From: Streptomyces avicenniae
GTDB taxonomy: Bacteria; Actinomycetota; Actinomycetes; Streptomycetales; Streptomycetaceae
Assembly: GCF_000719135.1 (NCBI RefSeq)
Contig: NZ_JOEK01000011.1
Span: 62,001-126,000, forward strand
Reading direction: 5' to 3'
DNA length: 64,000 bases
The notes below the pieces were generated by a model. The model was not told where the DNA came from, did not search any database, and saw only the letters and a program-made list of their open reading frames with translations. The translations under genes and the position numbers were made by a program. Positions 62,108-64,000 of this stretch are shown here, piece after piece; the first letter of the stretch is position 1, and every line of letters starts with the position of its first letter.

Positions 62108-62482
62108 GGAGCGGCCGGTGCGCCGAAGGCGCCGTGGCGGGTGGGCGGAAAGCGGCGGGAACCTGCCAGGGTGGTGGGCTTGCGGTAGGACATACGTACT
62201 CGTATGGTCACTTCGCGTGCATCCGGTGTCCGTCCGGAGCACGGCCGTCTCCCGGGAACCGGTCCGCCCCCCGCGGGCCGTACGACCGGCGCGACCTCGC
62301 CGTTCCCCCGGGTACGGCCGCCGTGCGGACGCCCGTGGTCCCGCCGTCGCCGACGGGCACCGTGTCACCGACCGCTACGAGGGGGCGAGCCGGTACCCGG
62401 CGCCGGGAGGCACCGCTCCGGTGGGACCACGCCCGCCCGTCCCCCCGGCCCAGGGCCGGGGGGCGTCTGCGACGATGGAGGG
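62108..62482 (+). promoter_or_regulatory. Promoter region of the globin gene with palindromic core
   Basis: No gene recognised in 375 bp. A likely promoter is TTGCGG (62180-62185) and TATGGT (62203-62208) with a 17-bp spacer. The spacer contains a perfect inverted repeat CATACG-TACT-CGTATG (62191-62206), so a regulator could bind there. If used, the leader to the globin GTG would be about 270 nt. Confidence 0.5.
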
Positions 62483-62866
62483 GTGACCGAGCAGCAGTCG
62501 TTCTACGAGCAGGTCGGGGGCGAGCCGACGTTCCGGCGTCTCGTCCACCGGTTCTACGAGGGGGTCGCCGCGGACCCGGTCCTGCGGCCGATGTACCCGG
62601 AGGAGGACCTCGGACCCGCCGAGGAACGGTTCACGCTCTTCCTCATGCAGTACTGGGGCGGCCCCCGCACCTACAGCGACAACCGGGGCCACCCGCGCCT
62701 GCGCATGCGGCACGCGCCGTTCGCCGTGGACCGCGCCGCGCACGACGCGTGGCTGCGGCACATGCGCGACGCGGTGGACGAGCTGGGCCTCCCGCCCGAG
62801 CAGGAGACCCAGCTGTGGAACTACCTGGTGTACGCCGCCGCGTCCATGGTCAACACCCCCGGCTGA
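62483..62866 (+). CDS. glbO: Group II truncated haemoglobin (trHbO type)
   Basis: 127 aa. Group II truncated globin: FYEQVGGEPTFRRLVHRFYEGVAADPVLRPMYP at the N-terminus, then the heme pocket WGGPRTYSDNRGHPRLRMRHAPFAV with proximal His in RMRHAPF, and Tyr/Trp of the distal site (YEGV at B10 region and WLRHMRDAVDE). GTG 62483 follows GATGGAGGG. It binds oxygen and NO and may protect from nitrosative stress. A longer frame upstream is open but its extra residues are not globin-like. Confidence 0.95.
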   Translation: MTEQQSFYEQVGGEPTFRRLVHRFYEGVAADPVLRPMYPEEDLGPAEERFTLFLMQYWGGPRTYSDNRGHPRLRMRHAPFAVDRAAHDAWLRHMRDAVDELGLPPEQETQLWNYLVYAAASMVNTPG

Positions 62867-62896
62867 CGCGGCACATGGCCGGGCGGCGGCCCGCGC

Positions 62897-63967
62897 TCAG
62901 GCGTTGTCCCAGCGGAAGAAGCGGGCCGCGATCGCCGTCAGCACGGCGGTGAACAGCAGCAGCCCGCCCATCACCGGCAGCGCGTCGCCCCAGCCGCCGT
63001 CCCGCGTGAGCACGTCCATGACCGCCTCGTTCAGATGCTTGAGCGGCAGGATGTTCGAGACGGCCCGCAGCCAGCCGGGCATCATCTCGGTCGGGAAGAA
63101 CGACCCGGCGAGGAACGCCATCGGCAGCACGACGCTCTGGAGCGCGCCGTTGGCCGCCTCCTCCGAGCCGACCAGCGCGCCGATCAGCAGCCCGATCGAC
63201 ATGAACGCCAGCGTCCCGCAGGCCACGAGCGGCAGCGTCAGCCACCAGTTGCCGCTGAGCTGGAGCCCGTAGACGGGCAGCGCCGCGACGCCGATGAAGA
63301 TCGCGACCTGGACGAACGCCACGGCCAGGCTGACGCCGACCCGCGCGCCGACCACGGCCCCCGGGCTCACCGGGGCCAGCCACAGGCGCCGCAGGATGCG
63401 CTTCTTGCGCCACGTGACGAGCGTGAACGCCGACGAGTACGCGGCGCCCGTCGCGACCGCGTAGCCGAGCAGGCCCGGCGTCAGGAACTGGATGGGCTTG
63501 ACCGACTCGTCCTCGACCCGGTCGGTGACGAGGGTGTGCGCCGGGTCCTGGCCGGTCGCCGCGACGTTCGCCGTCTGCACGATCGACTGCATGAGGCCCT
63601 GCGCCGTGCCCGCGCGGGCCGCGTCCGCCATGGAGATGCGCAGCTCGACCCGGCCGTCGTCCTCCCAGACGACGGCGTCCACGTCGCCGTTGCGCACGTC
63701 CTCAAGTGCCTGCGCGCGGTCGGCGGACCGTTCGATCGTCAGCGCGTCGGACAGCGCGGCGAGCTGCTCCTGCGGCATGTCGTCCAGCACGGCGACGTCG
63801 CCGACCTCCACGACCGTGACGCGCGCGCCCGCGGTGTCCTGGAACAGCAGGCCGAACAGCGCCAGGAACATGATGGGGAACAGGATCGTGAAGAAGACGG
63901 CCGTGCGGTCGCGCAGCAGCCCCTTCAGCATGGCCCGGGACAGCGCCCGGAACGCCCCGGGGCTCAT
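62897..63967 (-). CDS. ABC-2-type transporter permease
   Basis: 356 aa. N-terminal membrane helix (about 25-43), a large extracellular domain (about 50-150, DDDMPQEQLAALSDALTIERSADRA), then five helices at the C-terminal half. The helix region PGLLGYAVATGAAYSSAFTLVTWRKKRILRRLWLAPVSPGAVVGARVG is the ABC2_membrane signature. Stop-start ATGA overlap with an upstream ATPase gene shows they are one exporter unit. Substrate unknown. Confidence 0.9.
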   Translation of the reverse strand: MSPGAFRALSRAMLKGLLRDRTAVFFTILFPIMFLALFGLLFQDTAGARVTVVEVGDVAVLDDMPQEQLAALSDALTIERSADRAQALEDVRNGDVDAVVWEDDGRVELRISMADAARAGTAQGLMQSIVQTANVAATGQDPAHTLVTDRVEDESVKPIQFLTPGLLGYAVATGAAYSSAFTLVTWRKKRILRRLWLAPVSPGAVVGARVGVSLAVAFVQVAIFIGVAALPVYGLQLSGNWWLTLPLVACGTLAFMSIGLLIGALVGSEEAANGALQSVVLPMAFLAGSFFPTEMMPGWLRAVSNILPLKHLNEAVMDVLTRDGGWGDALPVMGGLLLFTAVLTAIAARFFRWDNA

Positions 63968-64000
63968 CCGCGGTACTCCCGTCCGGTCAGCTGGAGGAAG
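63964..64000 (-). CDS. ABC transporter ATP-binding protein, C-terminal end only
   Basis: Only the last 11 codons are visible, reading FLQLTGREYRG and a TGA that overlaps the permease start. This ending is typical of DrrA-like ATPases paired with ABC-2 permeases. The identification depends on position and the short tail. Confidence 0.6.
   Translation of the reverse strand, partial: FLQLTGREYRG

Noticed and set aside
62204..62482. N-terminal extension of the globin back to ATG 62204
   Set aside because: The extra 93 residues are Pro/Arg/Gly-rich and not globin-like; GTG 62483 has its own GGAGGG site.

Overview
The window is very GC-rich, with strong G/C bias at third codon positions, many GTG starts and many ATGA/GTGA stop-start overlaps. 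It carries an IdeR/DmdR-type iron box, Xre-TPR regulators, an FxSxx-type peptide maturase and an LAxTG surface protein with a thioester-type domain. Together these point to the chromosome of a Streptomyces or close relative. Genes are dense and both window edges cut genes.

Layout. 1-6.8 kb: partial SDR dehydrogenase, TetR regulator, and a large secreted multimodular protein that looks like a GH87 alpha-1,3-glucanase. 6.8-11.9 kb: APH-like kinase, a two-gene DUF6978-like/DUF1828 unit, hydrolase, methyltransferase, DUF1707 protein, orphan Phd-like antitoxin. 12-18 kb: two CRISPR arrays sharing one repeat and a near-identical leader, both apparently transcribed on the minus strand and without cas genes here; they flank arginase, membrane protein, rtcB, and a merR-btrH-like operon. 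18.1-20.4 kb: TSUP permease, SLOG-like protein, HAD hydrolase. 20.4-26.8 kb: two copies of a cassette made of an Xre-TPR regulator, a small paralogous protein family and a tiny conserved ORF; one copy is expanded to five overlapping genes.

26.9-33.2 kb: two amidohydrolases around a GntR/FCD regulator with two candidate operators, an AhpD-like/MocR divergent pair, and a FetB-like permease. 33.2-39.4 kb: a small gene with a frameshifted partner, then an iron-box divergon (penicillin acylase-GNAT fusion versus siderophore-interacting flavoprotein), a GNAT and a lone AAA ATPase. 39.5-43.4 kb: C4-dicarboxylate carrier with a divergent sensor kinase/response regulator. 44-46.6 kb: MerR-like protein, cold-shock protein and DEAD-box helicase with structured 5' regions. 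46.7-50.1 kb: ECF sigma factor with a CU044_5270-like partner, and an FxSxx-type RiPP precursor/radical-SAM pair whose precursor has four tandem cores. 50.4-57 kb: DUF6584-like protein, tRNA-Arg, a pair of dynamin-like GTPases, and a sortase-anchored thioester-domain protein. 57.1-64 kb: ettA, thioesterase, unknown, SNF2 helicase, group II truncated haemoglobin, and an ABC-2 exporter.

Most interesting for follow-up: the duplicated Xre-TPR cassette, the multi-core FxSxx RiPP, the cas-less twin CRISPR arrays, the iron-box acylase-acetyltransferase fusion, and the RNA hairpin that masks the helicase ribosome-binding site. All functional names rest on motif recognition by eye; no database search was run.
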